A DNA stretch of 64,000 bases from Halohasta litchfieldiae (GCF_002788215.1 NZ_CP024845.1:2046001-2110000), one strand, 5' to 3'; shown: positions 19,039 to 27,890, numbered from the stretch's first letter. Notes: generated from the letters alone by a model not told the origin. A program made the numbers and translations.

Positions 19039-19497
19039 ATGGGTGTGGAAAGACAAAAAAGAGACATATTATCTGTTACAGAAAACTGGAAATATAGTCT
19101 CCCTGGCGGTGTCTTAGCAGCAATCTTTGTTGCACTGAGCTACGGAGACTCCAAACCGAGTCTGTCTCTCGGAGCAGTATTCTTCATCGGAATCGTCGTG
19201 GGATTCCTCTCGAAACGGCAGTACGGCTCCGGTAAGGGAACGGGAGCCTTGACAGGGCTTATTGGATCGGTGCCAGTCGTTTGGATACTCGGGCAGATGC
19301 TCACTGCCACTTCCGGACTATCCGGCCCTGCGTGGTTTACCGCTGCCGGCACGATCATGACCGTATTCATTGCCTTCTGCATCGGTGTCTTCGGATTTGC
19401 ACTCTCCGCCCTCATTGGCGAGGCTGGTGCCCGAATCGGGGACGCAATCACAGAGTCAAATCCCCATCCCCAACGCCGGCAGAACAATAGAAGTTAG
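19039..19497 (+). CDS. Haloarchaeal membrane protein of unknown function (DUF5518-like)
   Basis: 152 residues with about four hydrophobic helices (GGVLAAIFVALSYG; LGAVFFIGIVVGFLS; GALTGLIGSVPVVWILG; FIAFCIGVFGFALSALIG), a glycine-rich loop KRQYGSGKGTGALTG, and a basic Gln/Asn-rich tail. The ATG at 19039 is preferred over a TTG 18 bases upstream. The pattern of paired helices with a Gly-rich loop resembles small haloarchaeal membrane families such as DUF5518; function unknown. The 183-base gap before it is A+T-rich and holds no other gene that I can see. The 140 bases after it, up to the lipA stop, also look empty. Confidence 0.72.
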   Translation: MGVERQKRDILSVTENWKYSLPGGVLAAIFVALSYGDSKPSLSLGAVFFIGIVVGFLSKRQYGSGKGTGALTGLIGSVPVVWILGQMLTATSGLSGPAWFTAAGTIMTVFIAFCIGVFGFALSALIGEAGARIGDAITESNPHPQRRQNNRS

Positions 19498-19637
19498 TGG
19501 CTCTGACAAATCGCCATGCGGCTCTTGATTTTACTGTGTCACCGCTCGGACCGTCCGTTTCAATGACCAACTCGGCTCGGTGGACAAAGATGCTTGGCGC
19601 GAGCAGGCTCCCGATGAACCCACCCGAGTTGCAGTAT

Positions 19638-20570
19638 CTATTCCGCGGCCGCTGCGGTCGCTCTGGCCTCGTCGACGCTCTGGCCGTCACGCAACAGTGC
19701 GTCCACAAACAGCTCACCCGCCTTGTACGACGACCGAACCATCGGGCCCGAGGCACAGTAGAGAAATCCTAACTCGTCTTCAGCCACTGTCTGCCACGTA
19801 TCAAATGCGTCAGGGTGCACATACTCAAACACGTCGAGATGGGATCGCGAGGGTTGGAGGTACTGGCCGAGAGTGACGATGTCGACGTTCACGTTGCGGA
19901 GATCCGACAGCGTCTGATAGATCTCGTGGTCGTACTCGCCGACGCCGAGCATGAGACTCGTTTTGGTATAAATATCGGACTCACGGTCGACCTGCCGAAG
20001 CACGTCCAAACTCTGGTCGTAGTTCGCCCGGCGGTCACGCACGGGCCACTGGAGGCGGTCGACGGTCTCGATGTTGTGAGCGATCACATCCGGCTCAGCG
20101 TGGATGATCTTGCGAACCAAATCGGGTTCGCCCTGAAAATCCGGAATCAGCACTTCGACCAGAATCGAGGGGTCCCGATCTTTGATCTCGCGGATAGTTT
20201 GGGCGAAGTGACCGGCCCCCTGATCCGGCAGGTCGTCGCGGTCGACGGAGGTAAGAACGACATAATCAAGGCCGATTTCGGCGACGGCCTCGGCGACGTT
20301 GGTCGGTTCGTCGGGGTCGAGCGGTTCCATGCCGCCGGTTTCGACGTCACAAAAGTTACAGCCGCGCGAACAGCGGTCGCCCATCAACATGAACGTCGCT
20401 GTGCCGGGGCCATCCCGTCCCGACCAACAGTCACCGAGATTCGGGCAGTTGGCCTCTTCGCAGACCGTGTGGAGGTTTCGGTCCCGCAGCGTCGACTTGA
20501 TGTCGGCGAACCGCTGGCCCGACGGCGGTCGCATCTTGAGCCAGTCGGGCTTTCGTCGACTGCGTGCCAT
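19638..20570 (-). CDS. lipA: Lipoyl synthase LipA
   Basis: 310 residues. A radical SAM enzyme that inserts two sulfurs into octanoyl groups on lipoyl domains. Both iron-sulfur sites are present: the auxiliary cluster cysteines in CEEANCPNLGDC near residue 37 and the radical-SAM CSRGCNFC near 68. The C-terminal RSSYKAGE holds the conserved RSSY serine ligand. It is not next to pdhC but would modify Lys44 of that E2 and glycine-cleavage H protein. It stands alone on the minus strand. Confidence 0.96.
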   Translation of the reverse strand: MARSRRKPDWLKMRPPSGQRFADIKSTLRDRNLHTVCEEANCPNLGDCWSGRDGPGTATFMLMGDRCSRGCNFCDVETGGMEPLDPDEPTNVAEAVAEIGLDYVVLTSVDRDDLPDQGAGHFAQTIREIKDRDPSILVEVLIPDFQGEPDLVRKIIHAEPDVIAHNIETVDRLQWPVRDRRANYDQSLDVLRQVDRESDIYTKTSLMLGVGEYDHEIYQTLSDLRNVNVDIVTLGQYLQPSRSHLDVFEYVHPDAFDTWQTVAEDELGFLYCASGPMVRSSYKAGELFVDALLRDGQSVDEARATAAAAE

Positions 20571-20691
20571 AGTTCTGTTTCTGTCCCCGTCAGCAAAAGC
20601 GTGCGGATCAGTCGTTCAGTTCTGGAAGGAAACGCCTTTGATTCCGCGTCCCCCCTCACAGACCAATGAGGCCCACTGCCGGTGAGTCGAC

Positions 20692-23028
20692 GTGAAGGTC
20701 GCCGATGCAGTCCCCGATTTCGCCAAGGCGTTCGGTTTCGAGGAGTTCAACCGCATGCAGCGGGAGGCCCTCCCGGCTATCCTCGATGGCTCCGACAACG
20801 TCGTCGCCAGCGCGCCGACCGCCTCCGGCAAAACCGCCCTCGCCGAACTCGCTATCTGCCGCACCTTGCGGGATGGCGGCACCGCACTGTTCATCGCGCC
20901 CATGCGCGCGCTCACGAACGAAAAAGAAGACGAGTGGGACCGGTTCGAAGAGTTGGGTTACTCGGTGTACGTCGTCACCGGCGAGCGGGATCTCAACCCC
21001 CGCCGCGCCGAACGCGCCGATATTCTGGTGATGACGCCCGAAAAAACCGATTCGGCGACCCGAAAACACGATTCGCCGCGCTACTCCTTCATTACGGGCG
21101 TCGACTGCGTCATCGTCGACGAGGTCCACCTGCTGGATTCGGATGGTCGTGGCGGCGTCCTCGAAGCCACCGTCTCACGACTCCGTCGACTCTGTGACCC
21201 CCGCATCGTCGCGCTGTCTGCGACGATGCCGAACATCGACGACGTGGCTGGCTGGCTCGATGCGCCGCCGGACTCTACCTTCGAGTTCGGTGACGACTAC
21301 CGACCGGTCGACCTCCACTCCGACGTTCGGACCTACAGCCACGGCGACAACGCCTTCGCCGACAAATACCGTCGCCTCTACGCTGCTCTCGACATTGCCG
21401 AGCCACACATCCGCGAGGACGGTCAGGCGCTTGTCTTCGTCTCCTCCCGACAGGATGCCATGCGCGCGGCGGCCAAAGCCCGCGACGAAATCGCCGAACG
21501 CGACATCCCAATGGGTGCCCGCGGCGACTACGATTTCCACAATGATGCCACAGAACTAAGCAACGACAATCTCCGCAAGGGTGTCCCCGATGGGGTTGCG
21601 TTCCACCACGCTGGGCTCGCCAAAGATGACCGCAACCGGGTCGAACAGTGGTTCAAAGAGGGCAAGATCCAACTGCTGTTTTCGACCTCCACGCTCGCGT
21701 GGGGTGTCAACCTTCCCGCTCGCTGTGTCGTTATTCGGGACACGAAATACCACGATCCACTGGAGGGCGAGGTCGACATCAGCCCGCTGGACATCCTCCA
21801 GATGCTCGGCCGGGCCGGGCGGCCGGGATATGACGACGTGGGCTACGGCTGGGTCGTCTGTGACCACGCTGACGCCGACAAGTACCGTCGACTGCTCCGC
21901 GAGGGCAAGGATATCGAGTCCCGACTGGCCGAGGATCTCGATTCGCATCTCAACGCCGAGATCGCGATGGGGACGATCAAAGATCTCGACGACGTGATGG
22001 GGTGGCTCGAAACCACCTTTTATTATCAGCGGGCCCAGTCGAAGCCAGCCGAGTACGGACTGGATGGGCTCCGTGAGCGCGTTCGGTCGACGCTTCAGAC
22101 GCTCGTCGACCGCGGCTTCGTTGAGACCGACGACGAGCTGGGTGTCGAGGCGACCGGCCTTGGCACGTTGACCTCGAAATACTATCTCCGACTCGGAACC
22201 GCTGCCCGGTTTGCGGCGCTTGCCGACCGGGAGCGACTCACCGTCGACAGCGTGCTCGAAGCCGTCGCCAGCGCCGACGAGTTCGACAGCGTCTCGGCCC
22301 GACAGGCCGAAACCGACGCTATCGACCAAGTGCTTCGGGGGACCGACACGAATCTCGAAGACGGTCACCGGAAGGTGTTTGCCATCCTCACTGCGGCGAT
22401 GGACGGCAAGACACCCTCGGAACTGCGGAGCGATGCATGGGTCATTCGGCAGAACGCACTTCGACTGTTGGCGGCACTCCATGAGTTCGCCGACCGCTTC
22501 GCTGGTCCGCGGGCTGCGAATCTGATCTGCCGGATTGAGGCCCGCGTCGAACACGGCGTCTCCCGGGAGGCGGTCGCGCTCACCGCTATCGACGGCGTCG
22601 GCGCGACCCGTGCCGAAACGCTCGCGCAGGGTGAATTGACCACTCCCGGCAAGATCATCGAGGCCGGTGTCGACGAACTCACTCGCGCGGGAATCACCGC
22701 CGGGGTCGCCGAGCGCATCGTTGAGGCTGCTGGCAATCTTCCACAGATCACCGTCGACTGGGGCGAGTTCCCCGACTCAATCGCCCGCGGCGAAAACGAG
22801 ATGTGTGAGGTGACGATTCGCACGACTGCTGGAAGTGCGACTGCCGGAATCAGGGTCACGGTCAACGGTGTCGAAATGAACCAAAAACGGTGTTATCTAG
22901 CGGATTCGACAGCGGTCCCGGTTGGTGTCTTCGGAGCCGCCGAGGATCTCGAATTCATTGTTGAGGTGACGTTCCCCGATCTCCCACTGCCACCAGTCCG
23001 GGCAAGTCGGTCAGTAGTGGTCGACTAA
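20692..23028 (+). CDS. Ski2/Brr2-like superfamily 2 helicase with a Sec63-like C-terminus
   Basis: 778 residues. Motif Q-like MQREALPAIL, Walker A APTASGKTA (Lys47), DEVH box VIVDEVHLLD, motif III SATMPN, and motif VI QMLGRAGRPGYD, which is the form typical of Ski2/Brr2/Hel308 helicases. After the two RecA domains come a winged helix, a helical bundle, a helix-hairpin-helix (ALTAIDGVGATRAETLAQG), and about 75 residues of beta-rich sequence resembling an FN3/Ig-like module. It unwinds nucleic acid, with a role in DNA repair or RNA handling not decided by sequence. The start is GTG at 20692; hel308 itself is a close but not certain identity. Confidence 0.88.
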   Translation: MKVADAVPDFAKAFGFEEFNRMQREALPAILDGSDNVVASAPTASGKTALAELAICRTLRDGGTALFIAPMRALTNEKEDEWDRFEELGYSVYVVTGERDLNPRRAERADILVMTPEKTDSATRKHDSPRYSFITGVDCVIVDEVHLLDSDGRGGVLEATVSRLRRLCDPRIVALSATMPNIDDVAGWLDAPPDSTFEFGDDYRPVDLHSDVRTYSHGDNAFADKYRRLYAALDIAEPHIREDGQALVFVSSRQDAMRAAAKARDEIAERDIPMGARGDYDFHNDATELSNDNLRKGVPDGVAFHHAGLAKDDRNRVEQWFKEGKIQLLFSTSTLAWGVNLPARCVVIRDTKYHDPLEGEVDISPLDILQMLGRAGRPGYDDVGYGWVVCDHADADKYRRLLREGKDIESRLAEDLDSHLNAEIAMGTIKDLDDVMGWLETTFYYQRAQSKPAEYGLDGLRERVRSTLQTLVDRGFVETDDELGVEATGLGTLTSKYYLRLGTAARFAALADRERLTVDSVLEAVASADEFDSVSARQAETDAIDQVLRGTDTNLEDGHRKVFAILTAAMDGKTPSELRSDAWVIRQNALRLLAALHEFADRFAGPRAANLICRIEARVEHGVSREAVALTAIDGVGATRAETLAQGELTTPGKIIEAGVDELTRAGITAGVAERIVEAAGNLPQITVDWGEFPDSIARGENEMCEVTIRTTAGSATAGIRVTVNGVEMNQKRCYLADSTAVPVGVFGAAEDLEFIVEVTFPDLPLPPVRASRSVVVD

Positions 23029-23091
23029 CAGGCGTATCCGTCGACTACTGACGTGATGTCATGTGTCCGTTCGTGTTCAGTGTCCGTTCGG

Positions 23092-23760
23092 TCAGCCGTC
23101 GACCCACGAGCGAATCTCCGCCCGCAGTTCGTCGGCGCTCTCGACGATGACATCGGCCGCCGAGAGGTCGGTGTCGTCGTTCGGCCCGCTCCGGTAGGCG
23201 ATCACCGTCATGCCCGCGTTCTTTCCGGCCTCGACGCCGTTTTTCGAGTCCTCGATCACGAGACACTCTCCCGGATCGCGGTCGACCATTCTGGCGGCGT
23301 ACTCGTAGATGTCCGGCGCAGGCTTGCCATCGCCGTCGATATCCTCGGCGCTGAGTGTTTCGTCGACCGTGATATCGAACTGCTCGGTGACGATCCCGTG
23401 CCATGCCGGCGGCGCGGAGGTAACGATAGCGACCGGGACGCCCGCTTCTTGGAGGTCCGAAACGAGGTCGTGGAAGCCATCGAGGAGACTGACCCGCTCG
23501 CTGTAGATCTCGCGAGCGGTCGCATCGAAGATGTCGATGTATTCGTCCTTGCTGATTTTCGTCTCGTAGTGTTCGTCGAGATAGTCGTAGATCTCCCGGT
23601 AGTTCATCCCGGTCGTCTCGTCGAGATCCGGATGCTCGCCGTCGAGTGTCGCCGGAAAAATGTGGTCTGGCTGCTCGGTCCGCCAGTAACGCTCGGAGTC
23701 GACGATGACGCCGTCCATGTCGAAGAAGACTGCCCGGCTGCTGTCGGTACTGTCTGCCAT
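23092..23760 (-). CDS. HAD-superfamily hydrolase, phosphatase or beta-phosphoglucomutase-like
   Basis: 222 residues. Motif I FFDMDGVIVDSE with nucleophile and acid aspartates, motif II VAIVTSAPP, motif III lysine in GDGKPAPDIY, and motif IV CLVIEDSKNGVEAG. The alpha-helical cap is inserted after motif I (subfamily IA). Such enzymes remove phosphate from small sugars or nucleotides, or isomerise beta-glucose phosphate. The substrate cannot be assigned. It converges with the helicase gene; the 63 bases between them look empty. Confidence 0.88.
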   Translation of the reverse strand: MADSTDSSRAVFFDMDGVIVDSERYWRTEQPDHIFPATLDGEHPDLDETTGMNYREIYDYLDEHYETKISKDEYIDIFDATAREIYSERVSLLDGFHDLVSDLQEAGVPVAIVTSAPPAWHGIVTEQFDITVDETLSAEDIDGDGKPAPDIYEYAARMVDRDPGECLVIEDSKNGVEAGKNAGMTVIAYRSGPNDDTDLSAADVIVESADELRAEIRSWVDG

Positions 23761-23900
23761 ATCATCCCGTCGACCGCCGTGAGTAAACTAGCTTGGGGTC
23801 AACTACTTCGAGAATCAGTAATTTCTGTTTGCAACGAATATGGCGTCGTATTCTACGCCGAGCCGAGTCGCGAGTTCGTCTGGTCGGCTCGATTGAGCCG

Positions 23901-23978
23901 CTATCCGGCCCGCGAGAGGGTCGCCTCGCGTAGCTCCTCGGGGCCAGTAACCACACTATCGGCTTCGGTGTCGACCAT
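23901..23978 (-). CDS. Possible 25-residue micro-protein
   Basis: In the 291-base gap between the HAD gene and the zinc-ribbon gene, the minus strand has ATG at 23978, 25 sense codons (N-terminus MVDTEADSVVTGPEELREA) and TAG at 23901. A TATA-like TTTAGG lies about 28 bases before the ATG. A perfect CGGCTC...GAGCCG hairpin lies directly after the stop. Composition is acidic, like other proteins here. No family recognised. It could also be the decayed N-terminus of a larger gene. The rest of this gap holds nothing I can name. Confidence 0.28.
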   Translation of the reverse strand: MVDTEADSVVTGPEELREATLSRAG

Positions 23979-24051
23979 ACGCCTTGGTCGGTGTCTTCGC
24001 CTAAAGAATCTCGCACGTACATTTAGAACTGAAAAGGCAGCTACGCGGCGT

Positions 24052-24810
24052 ATGTCCGAGAAGACACGGATACTCGCCGGAGACTGTACCGTTCGCTTCG
24101 AAGGAACCCGAGACCGCATCCAGCGCGGCCACGTCGTCATTCTGGTCAAGCCCGACCGAACTGTGCTCGTTCACGACGCCGATGGCTACCAACCGGTCGC
24201 GTGGCTCACTCGCCCGGATGATGTCACAATCGAACACGACGGTGAAGGATTCAGTTTGCGTGCTCACGCCGATAGTCAAGAGCTGTTGGTCACCTCCAAC
24301 TCGGCGACTGGTCTCCAGTCGGTTGCGGTTTCGGAGGCCGGCGTTCCGGTCGGCACCTGTCCGGACTGTGAGGGGCCGCTGGTTCGAACTCGTGGAGAGA
24401 TCCGGTGTCTCGACTGCGAGGACCGCTATGGGATTCCCACCGGCGCGACAGTTCTGGACTCATCGTGTGCTGACTGTGGCCTCCCGCAGATGCGCGTCGA
24501 CCGCGGCGACTCGTTTGAGCTGTGTGTCGACTACGGCTGCGAGTCGCTGTCGACCGCGGTCCACGAGCGGTTCGACGAGGAGTGGGACTGTCCCGACTGT
24601 GGCTCGTCGCTCAAAGTTCGCAGCCCGGATGGGCGGATCTTCCTCGGTTGTGACGGCTATCCGAACTGTGAGACCTCATTTTCGTTCCCGTCAGGGCTCG
24701 TGGTCGACGACTGTGAGTGCGGGTTGCCACGGTTCCGCACGGCCTCCGGCGAGCGATGTCTAGATGGCGGCTGCGAGGCCATGCCGGAGTCCGAATCACC
24801 GTCGCCGTAA
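24052..24810 (+). CDS. NucS-like N-terminal domain fused to topoisomerase-type zinc ribbons
   Basis: 252 residues. Residues 1-90 (start ILAGDCTVRFEGTRDRI; then VVILVKPDRTVLVHDADGYQ) match the style of the N-terminal dimerisation/DNA-binding half of the NucS/EndoMS mismatch endonuclease (DUF91). The PD-(D/E)xK nuclease half is missing. Instead come four cysteine clusters: C103/C106/C119/C122, C139/C142/C158/C163, C180/C183/C200/C206 (FLGCDGYPNC, classic topoisomerase I C4 finger), and C221/C223/C236/C241. Inferred role: binding single-stranded or branched DNA, no cleavage expected. Start at ATG 24052; the long open frame upstream is non-coding in style. Confidence 0.82.
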   Translation: MSEKTRILAGDCTVRFEGTRDRIQRGHVVILVKPDRTVLVHDADGYQPVAWLTRPDDVTIEHDGEGFSLRAHADSQELLVTSNSATGLQSVAVSEAGVPVGTCPDCEGPLVRTRGEIRCLDCEDRYGIPTGATVLDSSCADCGLPQMRVDRGDSFELCVDYGCESLSTAVHERFDEEWDCPDCGSSLKVRSPDGRIFLGCDGYPNCETSFSFPSGLVVDDCECGLPRFRTASGERCLDGGCEAMPESESPSP

Positions 24811-24879
24811 CTATCGAGCAGTCCGAAATCGGTTGAAAAACGAGAGGATACTGAAGCCGATCTAGGGGCTACTTGAGCC

Positions 24880-25476
24880 TCAGGCTTGGCGTTCGCTGAT
24901 CTCCTCGGCGATTCGACCGTGTGGCTGTCGGAGGGTCCCCGACTCGACCTCGTACACGTAGCCGGAGATCGTTGTGTCGTCCGGGATAAATTCCGACTGA
25001 CGAAGGTACTCGATCTGAGCGGCACAAGCCTCGTCGATGTCGTCGGTCATCTTCACCCAGTCCATGAGATCGGCATCGCCGATGGACAACTCCGGGAGCG
25101 ACGGATCGAGGTCGACCGAATCGAGATCGCCTACTTGGGCTTCCAACCCGTCGTGGATGTCCTCGTCGGCTGCGCTCATCATCCCACAGTCGGTATGGTT
25201 GATGACGATGATCTCGTCGGTATCGAAGAAGTTCGTCGTGAGCGCCGCCGAGCGGATCACGTCGTCGGTGACTTTCCCACCGGCGTTCCGGAATATCTGG
25301 GCGTCGCCGAGTTCGAGTCCGAGGACCTCTTCGACCGGAATCCGTTCGTCCATGCAGGCGATGACAAGCAGGTTTTCGCCGGTTGGGATTCCCTTTCGCC
25401 GTCGACGCGCCCAGTCGTCCCGCTCGGCGACTGTCGTGTCGACCTGTTCGTGGTGGTGGTCAGTTGAATCAGTCAT
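24880..25476 (-). CDS. Beta-class carbonic anhydrase
   Basis: 198 residues. Interconverts CO2 and bicarbonate. Zinc ligands and dyad are visible: ACMDERIP (Cys41 zinc ligand, Asp-Arg pair) and HTDCGM (His and Cys zinc ligands), with the conserved RNAGG between them. The layout fits the small beta class (Cab-like, with an insertion of about 40 acidic residues near 115-150). No export signal, so cytoplasmic. The N-terminus has a short His-rich stretch DHHHEQ. It stands alone between convergent and parallel neighbours. Confidence 0.9.
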   Translation of the reverse strand: MTDSTDHHHEQVDTTVAERDDWARRRRKGIPTGENLLVIACMDERIPVEEVLGLELGDAQIFRNAGGKVTDDVIRSAALTTNFFDTDEIIVINHTDCGMMSAADEDIHDGLEAQVGDLDSVDLDPSLPELSIGDADLMDWVKMTDDIDEACAAQIEYLRQSEFIPDDTTISGYVYEVESGTLRQPHGRIAEEISERQA

Positions 25477-25608
25477 CGTCTCGGATAGGGCCCCAACCGG
25501 CTAACCGATTCCGCAAGAATACACCCTTGCCGCTGTCTGTGACTACCACACACGCTAAACCGGCAGCATCGAAAACGGTGTTGGGCTGTCAGGTGTCTCC
25601 CGCTTGCC

Positions 25609-26646
25609 TCAGAGTGTGACGAGCACTTTGACCGCCTCACGAGAGTCCATCGCTTCGTACCCCTCGGGCACACCGTCGAGGTCGACGGTTTTCGTAAAGA
25701 TTGGCGAGGGGTCGAGCGTTCCCTGCAGCACGTCGGCCATCAACTCCTCGGCGTAGGCTCGAACCGGTGCGACGCCGCCGTTGAGGGTGATATTGCCGCG
25801 GAAGAAGGGCGATAGATCGAGTCCGTCGCCCATCCCATGTGGCACACCGACGTAGCCCACGGTACCGCCGGGTCGACAGACCTGATGGGCGGTTTCCATC
25901 GAGGAGGTTGCGCCGACACACTCCAAGACGTGGTTGACGCCGCCATTGGTGAGTTCGTTGACTCTCTGGACTGCGGCCTCGCCGCGCTCGCTGACGAGAT
26001 CAGTCGCGCCGAACTCGTCGGCGATTTCGAGTCGGTCCTCGTGGTGACCGATAGCGATGATTCGTTCGGCTCCGAGTCGCTGGGCTGCAAGGACGCCACA
26101 GAGCCCAACTGCACCGTCGCCGACGACCGCGCAGGTTGACCCTGTGTCGACGCCAGCAGAGACTGCGGCGTGGTGGCCGGTTGCCATCACGTCAGTTAGC
26201 GGCAGCAGCGACCGCAGGGTGTCCTCGTCGTCGGCGTGGCGGTCGGGCACGCGAAGGAGGGTGCCGTCGGCTTCCGGACACCGGACGTACTCGCCCTGAG
26301 CGCCGCCGTTTGGGCCGCTCCAGCTATCGTTATTAACACAAGAGGTGTGGAGTCCCTTTCGGCAGTACTCACACCGGCCACAGCTGATGAAGAAGGGCGC
26401 AAAGACACGATCACCGCGGTCGACCGAGACGACGTCCTCGCCGACTTCCTCGACGATACCCATCGGCTCGTGGCCGACATTAGAGGGCACGTCGCGGTCG
26501 CTCTCGCCGCGATAAAACCAGAGGTCCGAGCCGCAGATGGCGGTGTGTGTGACCCGGATGATCGCCCCCTTTGAGGAGTCGAGTTCGGGTTTCGGCGTCG
26601 ACTCGACACGAATATCTCCTGGACCGTGGAATCTCGCTGCTTGCAT
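25609..26646 (-). CDS. Zinc-dependent alcohol dehydrogenase (MDR family)
   Basis: 345 residues. Catalytic zinc residues: Cys in TAICGSDLWFY and HE pair in NVGHEPMG. Structural zinc lobe: CGRCEYCRKGLHTSC with four cysteines near 92-106. NAD(P) Rossmann motif CAVVGDGAVGLCG near 175. It oxidises or reduces an alcohol, aldehyde or polyol; related haloarchaeal enzymes act on glucose or threonine, and the substrate is open. ATG at 26646. The 130-base gap to the carbonic anhydrase gene shows nothing. Confidence 0.9.
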   Translation of the reverse strand: MQAARFHGPGDIRVESTPKPELDSSKGAIIRVTHTAICGSDLWFYRGESDRDVPSNVGHEPMGIVEEVGEDVVSVDRGDRVFAPFFISCGRCEYCRKGLHTSCVNNDSWSGPNGGAQGEYVRCPEADGTLLRVPDRHADDEDTLRSLLPLTDVMATGHHAAVSAGVDTGSTCAVVGDGAVGLCGVLAAQRLGAERIIAIGHHEDRLEIADEFGATDLVSERGEAAVQRVNELTNGGVNHVLECVGATSSMETAHQVCRPGGTVGYVGVPHGMGDGLDLSPFFRGNITLNGGVAPVRAYAEELMADVLQGTLDPSPIFTKTVDLDGVPEGYEAMDSREAVKVLVTL

Positions 26647-26788
26647 ACCGGATGGCCGACCCCGCGGTGCAAAAACCCATCCCTCGGCTGTCTCACCGAC
26701 GCTGCGAGGCTACGTTTCCCATGAACTGGGAATCCGGCTGTGAGTATATGTGGGTATCACGCATCTATTCAGGTGGAGGCAGCACACT

Positions 26789-27340
26789 ATGACAACTGAA
26801 ACCACCACCCGATTTGACGGTAACGTCGGCGAACTCACGGTCGACGCGGCCCACGACCGCTCGGGGCTGTTCGTCGTCGGTCTGCGGGTGCTGATCGGCG
26901 GAATGATCCTGTTTGCGGGGCTCGGCAAGCTCAGCGAGTGGCCGTTCGACGCGGCGGGCTACCTCGCCAACGTCGACGCCGCCAGCCCGGTTAGCGGGAT
27001 CTACGCCGCGATGGCCGAGATCCCGGCGCTGATGGAGGTCGTCAACGTCGTCGTCCCGACGACGCAGGTACTCATCGGCGTCGCGCTGATCGCCGGCGGC
27101 TTCGTTCGCCTCGCCGCATTCGGTGGCACGCTGCAGATGATCGCGTTCTACCTCGGCGGCTGGAGCGGCGACCTGCTGGCACTGTTCGACTCGACGCTCA
27201 TCTACGCCGCGGTCTTCCTGACGGTCGCCGCGCTGGGCGCGGGTCGAATCCTCGGGGCTGACGCCTACATCGAACAGATCGAGGTCGACGGCCAACCCCT
27301 AATCGAGCGGGTCCCGACACTCCGCTTCCTGCTCGGCTGA
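26789..27340 (+). CDS. DoxX-family membrane protein
   Basis: 183 residues with about four transmembrane helices. The start of helix 1 carries the DoxX hallmark LRVLIGGMILFAGLGKLSEW, then VVPTTQVLIGVALIAGGFVRLAAFGG. DoxX proteins relate to thiosulfate:quinone oxidoreductase subunits and to quinol-linked redox membrane proteins; the role here is unknown. The ATG at 26789 has a strong GGTGGAGG ribosome site about 10 bases upstream, and a TATA-like GAGTATATG near 26741-26749. Its neighbour is an HxlR regulator, a frequent partner of DoxX genes. Confidence 0.85.
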   Translation: MTTETTTRFDGNVGELTVDAAHDRSGLFVVGLRVLIGGMILFAGLGKLSEWPFDAAGYLANVDAASPVSGIYAAMAEIPALMEVVNVVVPTTQVLIGVALIAGGFVRLAAFGGTLQMIAFYLGGWSGDLLALFDSTLIYAAVFLTVAALGAGRILGADAYIEQIEVDGQPLIERVPTLRFLLG

Positions 27341-27525
27341 AACACCTCCCGTGCGCCGTTTTCAGGGGTTCTAACCGAACTGTGTCGATAATATAGAATA
27401 CCGCATACGTACGGCTATTTATAAGCGGAACAACACCTTTTTGCAGTCGAGATCCCGTGGAAGTGATACTACTTTCTCTGAACTGTACGAGACACGAATA
27501 GTGTTTCCGAGCAGTTAGTCTCGCG

Positions 27526-27858
27526 TTACAGCCACTCTTCGGACCACTGTTTGATTTCGTCGAACACCGGACACAGCGATTCACCTTTCTGGGTCAGCGA
27601 GTAGTAGGTTGCAATCGGTTTGTCCTCCTCGAAGCGGCGGGCGACGTAGCCCGTCTCTTGGAGATCATCTAGCACGCGCGAGAGCGTTCGGGAGTTGGCG
27701 TCGGTCGACCGTTTGAGTTCGTTAAATCGCTTTTCGCCGTCTTGGAGGTCGTAGAGGACCGCCAGCCGCCACTGGGAGCCGATCTGTTCGAGTGATTCGA
27801 TCACCGAACACGGTGTGTCGTCGGCCTCATTTCTCGTCGACATGTTCTGCTCAGCCAT
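27526..27858 (-). CDS. HxlR-type winged-helix transcription regulator
   Basis: 110 residues. HxlR core: CSVIESLEQIGSQWRLAVLY, then the recognition helix RFNELKRSTDANSRTLSRVL, and the wing AYYSLTQ-like segment (ATYYSLTQKGESL). A single cysteine at 17 at the start of helix 1 is the position used for redox or electrophile sensing in related regulators (HypR, YodB). It lies convergent to the DoxX gene and probably controls nearby redox-related genes. A TATA box 28 bases before the ATG supports this start and a leaderless mRNA. The 185 bases between the two stops hold a TATA-like CTATTTATAAG with no gene behind it. Confidence 0.88.
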   Translation of the reverse strand: MAEQNMSTRNEADDTPCSVIESLEQIGSQWRLAVLYDLQDGEKRFNELKRSTDANSRTLSRVLDDLQETGYVARRFEEDKPIATYYSLTQKGESLCPVFDEIKQWSEEWL

Positions 27859-27880
27859 ACGTACTCACACGACGCGACTC

Positions 27881-27890
27881 GTATATAGGT
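27881..27890 (-). promoter_or_regulatory. TATA box of the HxlR regulator gene
   Basis: ACCTATATAC on the minus strand is centred 28 bases before the ATG at 27858, the spacing of a leaderless archaeal promoter. Repeats of TCGTAT flank it and may be regulator contacts. Confidence 0.55.

Noticed and set aside
19497-19772. 91-codon open frame starting at the end of the membrane protein gene at 19039 and running into lipA
   Set aside because: It overlaps the 3' end of lipA on the other strand and looks unlike a protein; no start signal.
27404-27430. CCGCATAC...TTATAAGCGG with a TATA-like centre between DoxX and HxlR genes
   Set aside because: Pairing is only four bases, and no gene follows in the direction of the TATA box.
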